DNA of 64,000 bases from Chrysoperla carnea (Eukaryota > Arthropoda > Insecta > Neuroptera > Chrysopidae): positions 55,685,172-55,749,171 of the forward strand of contig NC_058339.1 of assembly GCF_905475395.1 (NCBI RefSeq), written 5' to 3'. The translations under genes were made by a program, and so were the position numbers. Under the pieces are notes generated by a model that saw only the letters and a list, made by a program, of their open reading frames with translations, ran no database searches and was not told the origin of the DNA. Below are positions 49,301-60,750 of the stretch, in pieces (the first letter of the stretch is position 1; each line of letters opens with the position of its first letter).

Positions 49301-50370
49301 TATAAATGAATAGAAAAACTCGAAACAACTGTAGATTTTTTTCTAAAAAAGTGCAATTTTTCAAAATCATTATCTTTTGATGAAGTTTGAACAATCTTTG
49401 GGGGTTACAATTTATTTGTAACCCCCAAGTTAAAAAAAGGGATGTTATAAGTTTGACCGCTTTGTGTGTGTGCCTGCCTGTCTGTCTGTGACATCGTAGC
49501 GCCTAAACAGATGAACCGATTTTGATTTTTTTTGTTTCGTTTGAAAGATAATTTAATGGAGAGTGTTTTTAGCTAGGTTTCAAGTGCGAGTTTAGGGATC
49601 CGTACCCAGAAAAACTAAAAAATAGACGATAATATTCAAAATCGGTTCAGTTCAGGAGAAGGCTCGAAAAAAAGTAATTTAATGGAGAGTGTTCTTAGAT
49701 ATGCTTCAAATGCGAGTTTAGGGTTCGGTACCCGAGTAATTTGTCGGGGGTTTTTAAAATTTTGTAAATTTTACTTGAAAATTTATGAGCTTCTTTCTAT
49801 CAAGAAGTACAAAAATTTTACTAACATCGTTTTGAATAAATAAGCACATATTTTGAAAGTCGAGCGCGATCGAAATTTTATGTTTTCCATTTACTTTACT
49901 AACGGGATTTTAAAGTTCCACCATTAAAATCAGGCAAGAAAATGCGATTATTTCAATTTGTGCTATCTAAATAGAGAGACCGTAATAAATTGCACTCTCA
50001 TTTTGATCATATTTCGAAAGGCACCACTTGGGTCGGTTATAATGGCAGATTAAAGATGTTTCTCAAAATCACGTTGTTTTTGGGAACGTCCTTAAGACAA
50101 AATTATTAATATATTACTTTAAATTTAATCCTAAATTGACTTACTTTCGCCGCCACCAGCGCTGATTGGTTCCAAAGTCCAAATTTGTTTCTTTTTTAAT
50201 GATGCCCCATTCGCGTTGATTTTAAAACCAAATGTTTCAGCAGTTAAATATCGTGATGTTCCTGAATTAATCAAACCAATTGTCCAGCATCCTTTTTGTT
50301 GATTTTGTGTGATAATGTCACCAGCGCATCCATTTAATTCACCGTTTGTGTGACCGTTTAAACCGTTCAT
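31128..50370 (-). CDS. sn (FSCN): fascin / Singed, actin-bundling protein (six coding exons, complete)
   Basis: Fascin cross-links parallel actin filaments in bristles, filopodia and nurse cells, using four beta-trefoil domains. Joining 50370-50145, 49279-48816, 48753-48546, 33042-32886, 32305-32007 and 31330-31128 gives 1557 bases (518 residues plus TAA), with GT-AG ends and matching phases. A short Asn/Gly-rich leader (about 25 residues), as in fly Singed, precedes the first trefoil. [18 protein letters not shown] (48-64) includes Ser57, the position of the phosphorylated serine next to the Lys cluster that controls actin binding in known fascins. The trefoils span roughly 27-160, 160-280, 280-405 and 405-518, each with repeats such as [27 protein letters not shown] and SVNGQYLA. 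The protein ends ATQWEY, as in the family. Intron 3 is 15.5 kb, the others are 62-865 bases. Confidence 0.97.
32007..32305 (-). CDS. sn (FSCN): fascin coding exon 5 (trefoils 3-4)
   Basis: Codes residues 352-451 plus one base: [57 protein letters not shown] and [20 protein letters not shown]. Acceptor TTTAG|CTCA, donor AAAG|GTAAGA. Confidence 0.96.
32886..33042 (-). CDS. sn (FSCN): fascin coding exon 4 (trefoil 3)
   Basis: Codes residues 300-351 plus two bases: [40 protein letters not shown] and IQASGDK. The VDVTANQDE block is near-invariant in insect fascins. Acceptor TACAG|GTGT, donor ACG|GTAATT. Confidence 0.96.
34080..35640. mobile_element. large inverted pair (foldback), 1.5 kb
   Basis: Left arm about 34080-34475 and right arm about 35210-35640 are inverted copies. 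Outer parts GTGTCTGACTAATTAAGGAT and CCTTAATTAGTCGGACACAA; inner parts CTTGCCTAGGCGCCCGTACT and AGTACAAGCGCCAAGGCAAG. Each arm is itself palindromic around an AATTTTCAATTTTCGAT-type core. A single arm of the same family is at 54120-54435 and a fragment at 33895-33935. Confidence 0.75.
35603..35686. repeat. 30-base tandem repeat, nearly three copies
   Basis: AACTTTAATTTAAATAGTTT recurs at 35607, 35637 and 35667 with an exact 30-base period, identical between copies apart from the end of the third. Recent expansion. Confidence 0.95.
36695..36995. repeat. diverged tandem duplication, unit about 160 bases
   Basis: The first unit (about 36695-36835) and the second (about 36853-36995) share TATTGAATTTT..ATT, TGCCATATCT, AATCGATTGA, GTAAGAATCA and CCCACATAGGA/GCCACATAGGA in order. 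Confidence 0.75.
37979..38965 (+). mobile_element. ATACCATG-family element, copy 2 (interrupted)
   Basis: The 5' part (37979-38400) follows copy 1 closely, including ACTCAAAAAC, CTCAGGACGTAAAAAGTGAG and AACCGTTAGAGATAGAAC. The matching 3' end TGGTATTTCAACAATTAACT is at about 38928. About 500 unmatched bases between suggest an insertion. Confidence 0.65.
39895..40335. mobile_element. CTAGGATATGG family, copy 2
   Basis: Left end ATTCTAGGATATGTTACGTA, then CATAGGACATATATATGGCA and GCGGCCATTTTCGAG, matching the arms of the element at 4155-4955. The right arm ends around CTATCTCGAAAATGGCC and seems truncated. Confidence 0.6.
41623..41930 (+). repeat. AACCCCCGA insect interspersed repeat, copy 2
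   Basis: TTAACCCCCGAACTAAAAAA, TGTCTGTCTGTCTATCTGTG, GCATCGTAGCGCCTAAACGG and GTCTCGTTTGAAAGGTAATT. In fascin intron 3. Confidence 0.75.
45765..45960 (+). repeat. AACCCCCGA insect interspersed repeat, copy 3 (fragment)
   Basis: GGCATCGTAGCTTCTAAACG and TTTGGAAGGTAATTTGATCG match the family interior; the start is degraded. In fascin intron 3. Confidence 0.6.
47990..48200. mobile_element. small element with CTATGTCAGTTTTGGTT ends
   Basis: Left GGGGCTATGTCAGTTTTGGT and right, reverse-complemented, AGCCCTATGTTAGTTTTGTT. The outer edge GTCCGCGGGG resembles the end of the 22642-22980 element. Inside fascin intron 3, close to the 3' edge of exon 3. Confidence 0.4.
48546..48753 (-). CDS. sn (FSCN): fascin coding exon 3 (trefoils 2-3)
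   Basis: Codes residues 231-299 plus one base: [48 protein letters not shown] and RYVSVKQ. Acceptor TACAG|GACT, donor CAAG|GTTTGT (a weaker donor). The following intron is 15.5 kb. Confidence 0.95.
48816..49279 (-). CDS. sn (FSCN): fascin coding exon 2 (trefoils 1-2)
   Basis: Codes residues 76-230: [55 protein letters not shown] and [20 protein letters not shown]. Acceptor TTTAG|GTTT, donor AAAG|GTAAGT. The intron after it is only 62 bases. Confidence 0.96.
49405..49765 (+). repeat. AACCCCCGA insect interspersed repeat, copy 4
   Basis: TAACCCCCAAGTTAAAAAAA, GTTTGACCGCTTTGTGTGTG, CATCGTAGCGCCTAAACAGA and TTTGTTTCGTTTGAAAGATA. Lies in fascin intron 1, antisense to the gene. Confidence 0.75.
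50145..50370 (-). CDS. sn (FSCN): fascin exon with start codon
   Basis: Codes residues 1-75 plus one base. ATG at 50370-50368, in context GACAATGAA. Leader [13 protein letters not shown], then [11 protein letters not shown] and the AETFGFK...[11 protein letters not shown] block. Donor GAAA|GTAAGT. The reading frame is also open upstream to the acceptor, but the only nearer ATG lies in the intron. Confidence 0.95.
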
Positions 50371-50415
50371 TGTCGATGTAAATTTTAATTTGTTTACGAT
50401 GCTAAATAATTTAAT
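50371..50415 (-). other. fascin 5' UTR segment preceded by a splice acceptor
   Basis: On the minus strand TTTTCAG at 50422-50416 is a good acceptor, leaving 45 bases of leader before the fascin ATG. It implies an upstream non-coding exon. Candidates are the exon-like sequence at 60751-60877 or a segment ending at the donor at 63109-63104, but neither is proven. Confidence 0.6.
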
Positions 50416-50419
50416 CTGA

Positions 50420-52050
50420 AAATAAGAAAAATAATTCAATTAAATATAAACATCATATTCAATTTGTTCTGTATTCTTAAAGGATAATTTCGTACTTTCT
50501 TTTCCATTTTGACTCGTGTGGTGATTTAAAATCGTTAACCCTAAACTTATAAACTATAATTAAAATTAAATTTGGAAATTCGTTAAGGAAAATGTAATTG
50601 AAATTTTTTTTGTAAACATTAGATGTTTGGAGAGGTTTTAAGTTTTTGGTCAAATTTGCATTATTGAATCAGATATTTTATTTAAAATGTGACTCAAGTT
50701 TTGATGAATTAAAATTTGGAAAAATTTTAAATTTTGTAATGTTACCATAGAAATTTTTTATTATCTATATTTTGAAAAATCTAGCGACTACTTGTAAAGG
50801 GTGCTAAAAAATGATCGCACATGGGAAGTAGAAAAAAAATTCTTTTAATCCTGTAATTTTATTAATGTTTCGTTCAATATATAACGGTTTTAATCTTTTT
50901 GGAAATATGTTTACGACTTATATCAATGGAAAAATAAAACTTTCCTTGAAAAACCACCAAAATCTGGTACATTTTGTTATTGAACGACAAGTTTTTGACA
51001 TATATTGACTGAACTTCCTTCGGAAAATCGCCCTTTATAAATGATTTTGGACGATATGTCGATAACGACACATATAATCTTTACATGGATTCGATTTTTG
51101 TATTTATTTGAAGGTTAGAAAAATTGTCCGTATACGAAGAGTATCTAAAAGTTCGTAATCCTGTACGAAGAATCTTGAATCGGAGCAATTCTGGAGGCAT
51201 CTCGCAAACTATTCAAGTAATCGTCAATGATCTGGAAGTGTTGATTCTTTGAGTCCTGATTTACTTGTATAGTTCATAGTTAAGTATGCGACTAAGACAC
51301 AAGTTTCTGAGATTGCCTGAAAAAATTATTACGCTATACCAGCCCTAGAATTCGATTTTAGTCGATATATCAGAGGATATCCGTCAATTGTCAAAGGGAC
51401 CCATTTTTCAAATTTCTTGAAAGAATTAGTGTAGAAAATAATAATTGACTATAATCGGAGGGAATTATCTTTGCTCAATTTTTTAATGGCAAATAAAAAA
51501 TTCGAAGGCAGCAGAATTATTTATGAAAAGGAGCGTTGTACTGTGGACTAATATAAATGTGTTCTGAATATACTACACGAAATATTTGTGTAGAATTAAT
51601 CGTAGTTTTTTTTCTTTAAACCGCTTCAAATCAATTTGGATACGCCGAACAGATTTAAACTTTTTTTTTTATTAAATCAAAAGTGGATTACTGGTGTAGG
51701 TACAATATTTGTTCTAGTAAATAATAACTGTTCAGGCGTTATACTTTATAATATGCATTCAAGATCAGACCCAGTATGCTACTATAACTCATACAGTAAA
51801 AATTATTATTATTTGAACAGCTGTTATTTATAAATTAATATTATAATTTTTTAAAATCTTAAATATTTATTTATTTATTTATTTTTATATAGGTAAACAT
51901 TTTAATAGTAGTTGGTTTTGTTTTATTTCTACGCCAAAATGCATTTTATGACTTACTTTGCGGATTGTAAATTAGTAGTGTATTGGGGGGATAAGAATAC
52001 AGGTCGTAATAGGGCGTATATACCTATTCTGAAGTTTGATCTAACAAATT
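50420..52050. other. non-coding sequence upstream of the fascin ATG
   Basis: Presumed intron in the fascin 5' UTR. Only short open frames (for example 50874-51071 minus, 51636-51833 plus), none with familiar motifs. No clear repeats. Confidence 0.5.
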
Positions 52051-52056
52051 AGTTCA

Positions 52057-52390
52057 AATATTCCTTATAAAAAAATAAACAACTTTTGTTTGAAACTATT
52101 TTTCGTAAACATTGGTGTCTATTATCTCTAAAACTATAAAAAATAGTCAGTTGAAATTTTGCAGGTAACTTCAACTAGCGGTCTTGTGAAAGACTCATGA
52201 AAAACGAAAACAATTCTAGAAGATACCTTAGAAAATTTTCGAAAACCAAAACAAATGTGGGCCGAAAGGCGGCCATAATTGTGTTGGTTTTTTAAACATT
52301 TCTAATTTATTAAAAATAATGCAAACAGTGACATACATGGCATTTCAACAATTAACTACGTCAGTTGTTTGTTTCATTTGTTAAATCATA
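52057..52390 (+). mobile_element. ATACCATG-family element, copy 3 (3' part)
   Basis: Starts at TTCCTTATAAAAAAATAAAC, shared with copies 2 and 4, and ends ATGGCATTTCAACAATTAAC. The 5' half is missing. Confidence 0.6.
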
Positions 52391-53635
52391 AAAAAAAGTT
52401 TAAAAACAGTTTTTTTTATTCTTGCGTATTTTTAAATTTTAATCGCTTATAAGTTATAGCTCAACAGCATGCTTGTCTTGATTAGGTCATTTTGCAACAA
52501 ACGACCCAAATGTTTATGAAATTACAAAATTTTATAAAATTTGCTAATAATTTTAATATAATGCACTACATTTGAAAAGATTCTATTGTTCGCAAAGTAT
52601 AATTTTACAAAAGTATGGTTTTATGATATTGTTAAATGGTTATTGATTTTTAAATAAACTCAAATTCAAGGCTGGGAGAATAGCTTCGTGATTGTTTTGC
52701 AAAATTTGAACATATTGGACGTATGTTTTGTGATTTTCTCGACTTTTCAATAGTTTACCTTAAAAAAATACAAAAGATAACTTTTTTTTTGCATCCAATT
52801 TAGGTAAAGATTAATTCCAAGAGAAATTTTGATAAAAAAAAAGATAAAAATCGAAGCCTTTGGGGCTAACATCGTATACGAAGGCTTCATTTGGGAGAAA
52901 TTTTAATCGATATATATCGAACCGAATTTTTAACTTATTTTCAAATAAAGCAAAGGTACAGTGTTAGGAGAGAAACAAACTATAAAGTAAGATCTCCTTC
53001 CTGGAACAGAGTTTGAATCCGTTTCTCTTCTTATTTTAGCCCACTCAAGGGGAGATTATTTCGCTAACTCAGTGTACAATAATAAATATTAAACTTTTAA
53101 ATCATGGCGGAGAAGAGAAAAATATTACCGGTTTACGATAAAATTATTTGAAAATAATTTTACACTCTTCATTTAATAGTTATTATTACAACTATTATAT
53201 TGCTAACAGTATTTTAAATATTTCATTATCATTTGAAACAAGTTTTTTAAAATATGCATAAATGTATGAATGCGTAGGTTATAAATAATCTATTATATTT
53301 TAAACTTAATTAAAAAATTAAATTTTATCTAAACATTAAAATGTAACTTCTAATTAATTTGAATATTTTTATAAATGTTTTCATAAAATCCTATATTTAT
53401 TAATTCAAATGCAATAAAATTTAACTATAATTTAAAATCATTAAAACATATATAACACCCGTCGGCAGTTTTGTCGGTAAAGTGGAATTCCATTAATTTA
53501 TACAATAATTGTAAATTATTTGTTATTTGAAGAGAAAAATGTGTTAATTGGAAAAATAATTTATAAATTTTTGTTTACTGCCCTGCGCCAACACCATCAG
53601 ACGTTATTTCTACAAATCCAATAGACGAGTATATT

Positions 53636-54032
53636 TTTATACCATGTATATGAAATATACCAAGGTATACTAGTCCCAAGTTTGTAACGCTTAAAAATAT
53701 GAATACTATGAACAAAATTTTGGTACTTGGGTCTTGGGTCCGTAGGACCCATCTTGTAAACCGTTAGAGATAGAACAAAAGATTAAATGTAAAAAATGTT
53801 TCTTATAAAAAAATAAACAACTTTTGTTTGCAACATTTTTTCGTTAACATCACTGTTTACCCGTGAGAGCATAAATTATGTGCAAATTGTATAGTATGTA
53901 TTATATGGGATATCAGTTATATATGTGTGTCATGTATGTATGTATGTGTAATGTGACAGAGTAATCAACACATTCTATACATGGTATTTCAACAATTAAC
54001 TCAGTCAATTGTTTTTTTCCACTTGTTTGGAG
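53636..54032 (+). mobile_element. ATACCATG-family element, copy 4 (internal deletion)
   Basis: TATACCATGTATATGAAATA start, then jumps to GTCTTGGGTCCGTAGGACCC, missing the GTCCGTCC tract, and ends ACATGGTATTTCAACAATTA. Confidence 0.7.
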
Positions 54033-54119
54033 TAATTTTTCCTCCACCTTAATATTAATTTTACAAATAATTGAAGTAATTCTTATGAGTAAAATGTCAA
54101 ATCTAGCAAAATGTTGCAT

Positions 54120-54435
54120 TTTTTTATTGTCAAATTTAAATATTATATATTTTTTCAATTTTGATGGTCAATTATGTTATAACTTGACAATATAAGACGA
54201 AAAGTAAGAATACAATTTTTCGATATCTTCAGTAATTTTCAAAATATCGAAAATTGAAAATTTTGTTTAATTATTTGGCTTTTGATATTTCAAAAACCAA
54301 GGCGAATATCGAAAAATGTTATTTTTATTTTTCGTCTACATTCATAAAGTTATAACAAAATTCATCATCAAAGTTGAAAATAAGGTACAAATAATTTCAA
54401 CTCTAAATCTAAAATTGCCTTAGAGCTCATACTAC
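54120..54435 (+). repeat. single arm of the 34080-35640 foldback family
   Basis: Matches the left arm of that element: TTTTCAATTTTGATGGTCAA, TTTTTCGTCTACATTCATAA and TTCATCATCAAAGTTGA in the same order. Confidence 0.65.
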
Positions 54436-55763
54436 CCTTACTCAATAATTAGCTACAGTTAATATCGTAATTATTCTTAGTAATATAATTTTTTATGACA
54501 CAGAGTGTACAAACGTTGTGAAACTCATAATTTTTCGTTGTCAGCATAATTCTACAAAATACATTTTATTTCTAAAACACGCATTGTATTATATAAAATG
54601 ATTACAAAATTAAATAAATTTATCTAGATGCAAGTACATAGTTTTTATAACATTAACCATAATTATTATTTCACCACCGATGGATGGATGGATGATATTT
54701 AAAATAATTAAAATCAATTATTATTAACCTCTATAATAATAAACTTGTTTATACATCCATCCATCTACACTGCATACTTTAAGTATTAATTATACATAAA
54801 TAAATATAAATAATATATACTTAAATAATAGTAAATAGCATTATAATTAGTGAAAGAATCATGTAAATGTTATATTGAAGCTTACATTATTATAACGTTC
54901 AAGATGCACTGTAATTTTATATTATACTATCTTGTACAATATAATAGCATTACACATAAGAGTCGTTTTTGAAAAGTTCAGAAAAAACTGAATCAACAAG
55001 GGCAATTTTCTACAATTTTTTATTGTGTTTTCGAAAACATCGAGAATTATTGGGAAGGAATACGTTCGAATGAACTAATTTTTATAATAGCTCATTCAAT
55101 TAGATCCCAACAAACAAAAAATTTAGATAAAAAATTCCTTTTAAAGGAAAAGCTTTTATTGTACTAAAAAGTAGTAAATAAATAAAAAGCGATTTCTACA
55201 ATAAAAGCTTGTTTTTTAAAAAGTATTTTTAATTTAAAACTTAAAATGAATATCAAATATGGTGGAAGCGAAGGGGAAATCAGTTTCATCATAAAAACAC
55301 ATTGTCATCCAAACTTAACGTATATACAAAATTTCAACTCAATCGATTGAATATATGTTCGCCAAAATTGAATTGCAAGATTCCACTCGAACAAACATGT
55401 ATTGCAACTTAAATAAAGGTTTGTAAAAAAGGGTTGCTATAAGTTTGAAATATTTGCCTTTTTGTGTAGGTGTTTTGAAGATAGTCAACTTTTTTCTACT
55501 TGTCTAAGGATTTTTCCTACTTGTCTATTAAATCAGTAATAAAACTGTGAAAGCGTTAAGAAGAACAAGGCGATATCTCAAATCTCGAATTGATTGTAAA
55601 GCCACAAAAGGTATGGACATTAAATTATTATGACCATTATTGAAAAGTTGGGAAAAATTTTAAACTTCTGTTTGTGTATGAAAAATGACTAAATTTCAAT
55701 TATCACGGGCTTGAAGCTATTGATTTTTGTAAGTGATCCAGATTTTATTACTTTTCGTAAAGG

Positions 55764-56055
55764 TATACAGGGCAGATCATTTTAATCTATTATGACTAAT
55801 GACTCGTTTTGTAGTTAACCAATCAAAATTTAACTTAAAAGTTTCAAAGTTTAATGGAGGTCATCATGATCTGACGTCAGATTAGACTTAGATCTAAGGG
55901 TTGCTTTAGATTCAATTGTCAATTTAGATTCTAAAAGGTGAGAGAATAAAACTTTAAATTAGAAAGTTGATGCTCATAAAAAAATTAACATTTTTTATTT
56001 AAAACTTTTTTTTGAAAATCGTTAGCTTTCGGAGGAAGTGCGACTTCCCTGTATA
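55764..56055. mobile_element. possible small MITE with TATACAGGG ends
   Basis: TATACAGGG at 55764-55772 and CCCTGTATA at 56047-56055. The arms do not extend convincingly, so this rests on nine bases. Confidence 0.3.
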
Positions 56056-57447
56056 TCATAGACAGACTTGTATTGAAATTTTGGGAAAAACTTAAATTTT
56101 TTTATAAAAAAAATATTTGATTTAATAATCGATGAAAAAGTGCCAAAAGGTTTTTCCCCATTTCAATTTTATTGTAGAGCAATGCACACACACATACCGT
56201 ATAGAATAAAAAATCTGTCTATTACTATAAATTACACCTTCTGTAAATAGACGGAAATGATTTAATAGTTTACATGTAGTGGATAGTAAAAACTAGTTTT
56301 TAAATGTTATAATCATATACTTATAGCTTTTTTATTTAAAAAAATAAAACGATTTAATAAAAGTTCGTGCAGTTATTGAGTTGAAGTTGAATGCACACAT
56401 GATGATCGATCAGGGGGGTACTTATATTTAATCAAGGTTGCACATGTTGCAGAATTTAATGATGAATTATTATAAATATGTTCAAGACGCATGCAAATAT
56501 TTCACGATTACAAGTATGCAGTGGCGATATGTCGAATTCTTCAGGGGATCCTCTTAATGATCTATCTATATTATCATATTTTATTTTTGAGAAAGAATTT
56601 TCGAAGAGTATATCTAATTTAATCTCCTGTAAAAAGGCTTCCATCAAGAAGACTTTGTGCACGGGCGTCAGGCCCATACTGGTTGGCGATACCCACAATA
56701 CTTCTGGTGGATAGCCTTATTTAATAATGTAATAGTACTTATGCTAACATAGATATTATAGTATCTGTCTGTATACTATACCAGCATTGTAGTAAACGCC
56801 ATCCCTTTTTTACCGTGTAGTTCTTTCTTGCAAATTATAAATTATGCGATTTTATTGGTATTATTTCCATGCTTTGCCTAAGAAAATGCAATCAATATAT
56901 TTTCTCAGAAAAGCAAAAGTACTTAACGAAAACCTAAAGTCGCAAATGAAAATCTTTGTAATATAAGAATACTACCTAAACTGATTGCCACATCGAATTT
57001 TACGAACCATGCATTAAACAGATTTCTAATAAACATTTTTTTTCGTGTCTTTGACTAATATAAATATTTCTTAGATACATAATTAAATATATAGATGATT
57101 AAATGCCAAAAATATAGAAAGAGATAAACTTGTCCCCAATTAAGATTCTGAAAATCATAAGCATACCACCAATAAAAGTAATTTCCTGTGAAATGCTAAC
57201 AAAATTTAAAAAAGTACAAATATTACATATTGAAAAAATATTTATGGGAATCTCTGAAAAGTCGGTAGGTATATACAGAGTGATTTAAAAAATGTAGATA
57301 AAATATTACAAATTCCATTTTCTGGTTTAACCTTAAGATAAGGCTATTTGAAAATATTTCAGGTATTGAAATATTTCAACAACCTTTAGCTCAAGCACTC
57401 AAAATCGTTTCGGTGCTATATATTTTCTATACTTACAGTTAGGAAAA

Positions 57448-57559
57448 CAGTTAAAATTATTGTTATTTTTGGTGTCAGCCAAGGAAACAACTCTGACAGA
57501 ACAGTTTGCTACATTAGCTTGGCTGACACAGACTCCAAAAATAACAATAATTTTAACTG
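57448..57559. repeat. long hairpin, 25 + 11 base pairs
   Basis: 57448-57472 (CAGTTAAAATTATTGTTATT...) pairs perfectly with 57535-57559. 57473-57483 (TGTCAGCCAAG) pairs with 57518-57528 (CTTGGCTGACA). A six-base bulge (CAGACT) sits on one side, and the loop is 34 bases. Confidence 0.9.
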
Positions 57560-57599
57560 CATTATATTATCGTAATTGTTTTACTTTTTAGTGCACATT

Positions 57600-57985
57600 A
57601 ATTTGTTTGGAAAAGTTTTTCTTTTGAAGTCAGTTTTCTTTTTGTTAAAAATTTTTTTTATTTTGTGATTTTTAGTGAATCCGAAGTACTAACTAATTTG
57701 TCACTAAAAAAAGAAAAACCGAAATCGTGATATTGAGTTATTCGTCCTCTTGTCGTGCATACTTAATGCAAATTTAAGACTTTTATGGTTTTCTCATGGA
57801 TGCCGTTGTCAGAACTGGGCCAAAATGAAAAAGGACAACACGGGAAGCACCAGCTTTCAAATAGATAAAGAATCATCAAAATCGGTTCACCCAGTCAAAA
57901 GTTCTGAGGTAACACAACTAAAAAAAATACAGTCGAATTGATAAATTCCTCTTTTTTTGTTTGAAGTCGGTTAAAAAACAGCAAA
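57600..57985 (+). repeat. insect interspersed repeat ending in GAAGTCGGTT
   Basis: Contains ATCAAAATCGGTTCACCCAG, AAAGTTCTGAGGTAACACAA, ATACAGTCGAATTG and a final TTTGAAGTCGGTTAAAAAAC, phrases familiar from many insect genomes. A related GAAGTCAGTTTTC lies near the start. Confidence 0.65.
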
Positions 57986-58039
57986 AATTACGCTGCTCTT
58001 AAGACTGTAGCATCATATATTTTGAAACACTCTGTAAGT

Positions 58040-60750
58040 ATTTGAAATAAAATGTAAATTTTTCATAAAACTATACATTATTAATAAGATGCTACTGTCA
58101 GTACAGTTTTTTTTATCCTAACTGTTAACTAATTTATTTATCTGATGATTTAATACAACGATAAATTTTATTTTTAAATAAAAAATTCTAATAAATTTTA
58201 GAAAAAAATCATTAGCAAAGACAACAAATAATGATATATTAAGATTTAACATTTGATTTACGGATATATAATTTTATCTTTTTCCTGTTTAAAACACTTT
58301 TTTCTTTTAAATAAAAACTGTATTATTGTTATTATTATTTTAAAATTCCAATATTATTATTAAATTAAATTTTCTCTTTGACTATTAATCGATTTATGAT
58401 AATAATTTCCTAAAAATGGTAATTGTTTTAAATGTATAATTATAATAAATCATATATAATTATTACAATACGTTCGATAATTTTATACAGGATATACAGA
58501 ATTATTTTATTCAATGTTTTAGTTTTTAGAATTTCAATATTTTAAGCCTCTATATACAAACAGACTGGGCAAAATAAATTCATCTTAACTCATTGAAAAT
58601 TATGAAATTTTCAAATACCAAATGCCCAAACATGAATGCGTTTGGGGATTTAAGGGCTATGTCTTAACCACGACAAGAGGATTGAAAGGTTATCGGTTAA
58701 ACTAACGAAATTTAGAGAAGATACTGTTTATTTTGACTGAATCTTACACACTGACTTGAATATTACTTCATGGAACCTTAATTCGTATCCTATAAGAGGC
58801 TTAGTGGCCGAACGAGCTAAATCGCAATCGACTTTAACCGTTTGACTACTTAGACTTATTTTACGAGCTCGAATGTAGGCAGGGGCAGTCTGATCAATTA
58901 TAATTAATGGGGCGGTAAATGAATCACACTGTAGCCGTTTTGAAAAAAGAACATTTTAGGAAGGGTTTTCCTATCTTATATTGCGGGATCCTTTAAAAAT
59001 TTTCATTTATTTGAAACCCAATGGAGTGCTCAAATTATTTTTCTTTATATGTACATAGAGATCGAGTGAGTATTTAACATCAGATTTTTAGATGTTGTTT
59101 ATAGGAATGTGTAATTGTCGCAATTATATTATTGCAAGCAATAATAATAAACAAACAACTCATTAAACCATATCACCTAGACCGTAAGTCAGCGTGATAT
59201 GTATATGTACGATTGTGTCATTTTGATATTGCATAATCGGCAGTCATGGTGTAAAATTATATGTTATTGTCATGAAATGCCTAAATTGTATATTTTAAAG
59301 ATAAACTATTGTTTAAAAATTTTGTATTGTTTTATTTATGAAAAAAATATGTATTTTTAATATAGTTACGTTATGCTATTTTATCGGTGCCAAATACGTA
59401 ACTATTTTATTTTGTTTTTTGTGATTTGATTTCTTTAAAGTTTTGTTTGAATACAAAGATTTTTTTGAAGCTTTTGGAAAAGCTAAAATTTTGAAAACAT
59501 ATAAATTTAAATTTTTTATTATACCCAGCGCAAGAAAATGATGTCAAACTTTGAATAACTGATGAAGATGTCGTAAAAGAAACTTTGGAAGATAAAGCAA
59601 GAGCTTCAAACTTACAATTAACACCTTTCTTTTTTATGAAGAGGTAAATTCAGAATTAATGTTTTTCCAATTTTCCGAGTGGTTTCGCTATGAAAAATGG
59701 AATTTTTCGCACTTTTCTGTTAAGTGGACTTTATTTCGAGTCGATTGGTGAAAATTCCTTCTTTCATTTAGCATGTATATAACAGAAAATCGTTATTTTT
59801 CGGTTTTTCGCGCGCTCTCTTAACAATCAACAACCAAGCACTTTAAATGTAATTAGGCCAAAAATTGTTAATACAAATAAAGTTTTATACATACTAATAA
59901 TTTTTTCATACACTTTTCGAGGGATGAAAATAGTAAAAAATCACGTTATTTCAAATTTTTAATAACTAACAAAAATTGGAGGGTTTAGAGGATAATGTCT
60001 AAGAACATTTTTTGTTAATTTTGATCAAAGTTATATGATAAAAATTCCGAAGCAATTCGGTCAATATTATTCATTTGTTAAAAAGAAGGTTAGTTTAAGC
60101 AATATCGGGGCTACCCACCGACAATCCGCACTTTTACGTTTAGAAGTAAAAATAGGACCCATTAAAAACTCCTTAATTTAAGTCCTTATATATATAAAGT
60201 TAAAAACTCGATAACTCAAATCATTTAACATTTCCCTTGGTTTTTAACTTATTGAGGTTCTACTGTATTAAGACATTAATATTGCTTCAAGAGCATTGCC
60301 CGTGAGTAGAGGCTAGTCTTATGAATGAATATGCGAGATTTTGTAGATCCAAGTATTTCGTACTTTGATTTTTATTTTAATCATATGCAATACTTCAATA
60401 GGCATATAGGCTTTTTAATACATAGATGCCTTAAGAACTTGGCACAAATCCAATTCATACTTGATCGAATTTAAAACATATTTTTCTTCAAGCAACACAT
60501 AAATTGTATTTTAGACCCCATACTAGTTTTCAAATAAAATTTATGTGAATATATATTTTCAATACATTTCAGATAAAAATGTTGAATAACATTGAATGTC
60601 ACTTCCCATGTAAGTTATGTAATTGCAATACTTAAATTATAATACTACCGAAGTACCTCGTACACTTACGTACAAAATATATGAGACAGTTATAGTCACA
60701 TTATTTGTTATTTTATTCTTAAATTATACGAAGAAGATTAAGTGTTTTAC
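58040..60750. other. non-coding stretch, no gene recognised
   Basis: AT-rich. A weakly tRNA-like segment at about 58796-58880 (GCTTAGTGGCCGAACGAG, later GAGCTCGAAT) is too degraded to call. No coding signal in either strand until the exon at 60751. Confidence 0.5.

Larger units (their letters stand above)
57274..58036. mobile_element. TACAGAGTG terminal-inverted-repeat element with nested repeat
   Basis: Left TACAGAGTGATTTAAAAAAT and right, reverse-complemented, TACAGAGTGTTTCAAAATAT, with TA outermost as in Tc1/mariner MITEs. Inside are a long hairpin (57448-57559) and a copy of a repeat common in insects (about 57600-57985). No transposase. Confidence 0.55.

Noticed and set aside
52990..53080. 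tRNA-like segment on the minus strand (GAGTTAGCG, GGATTCAAAC)
   Set aside because: Arms do not pair, and spacing fits only loosely; too weak to annotate.
56456..56714. Overlapping open frames on both strands in a locally GC-richer patch
   Set aside because: The frames (80 and 78 codons) are complementary shadows, neither resembles a known protein, and no splice sites fit. Possibly a retroelement scrap, but unsupported.
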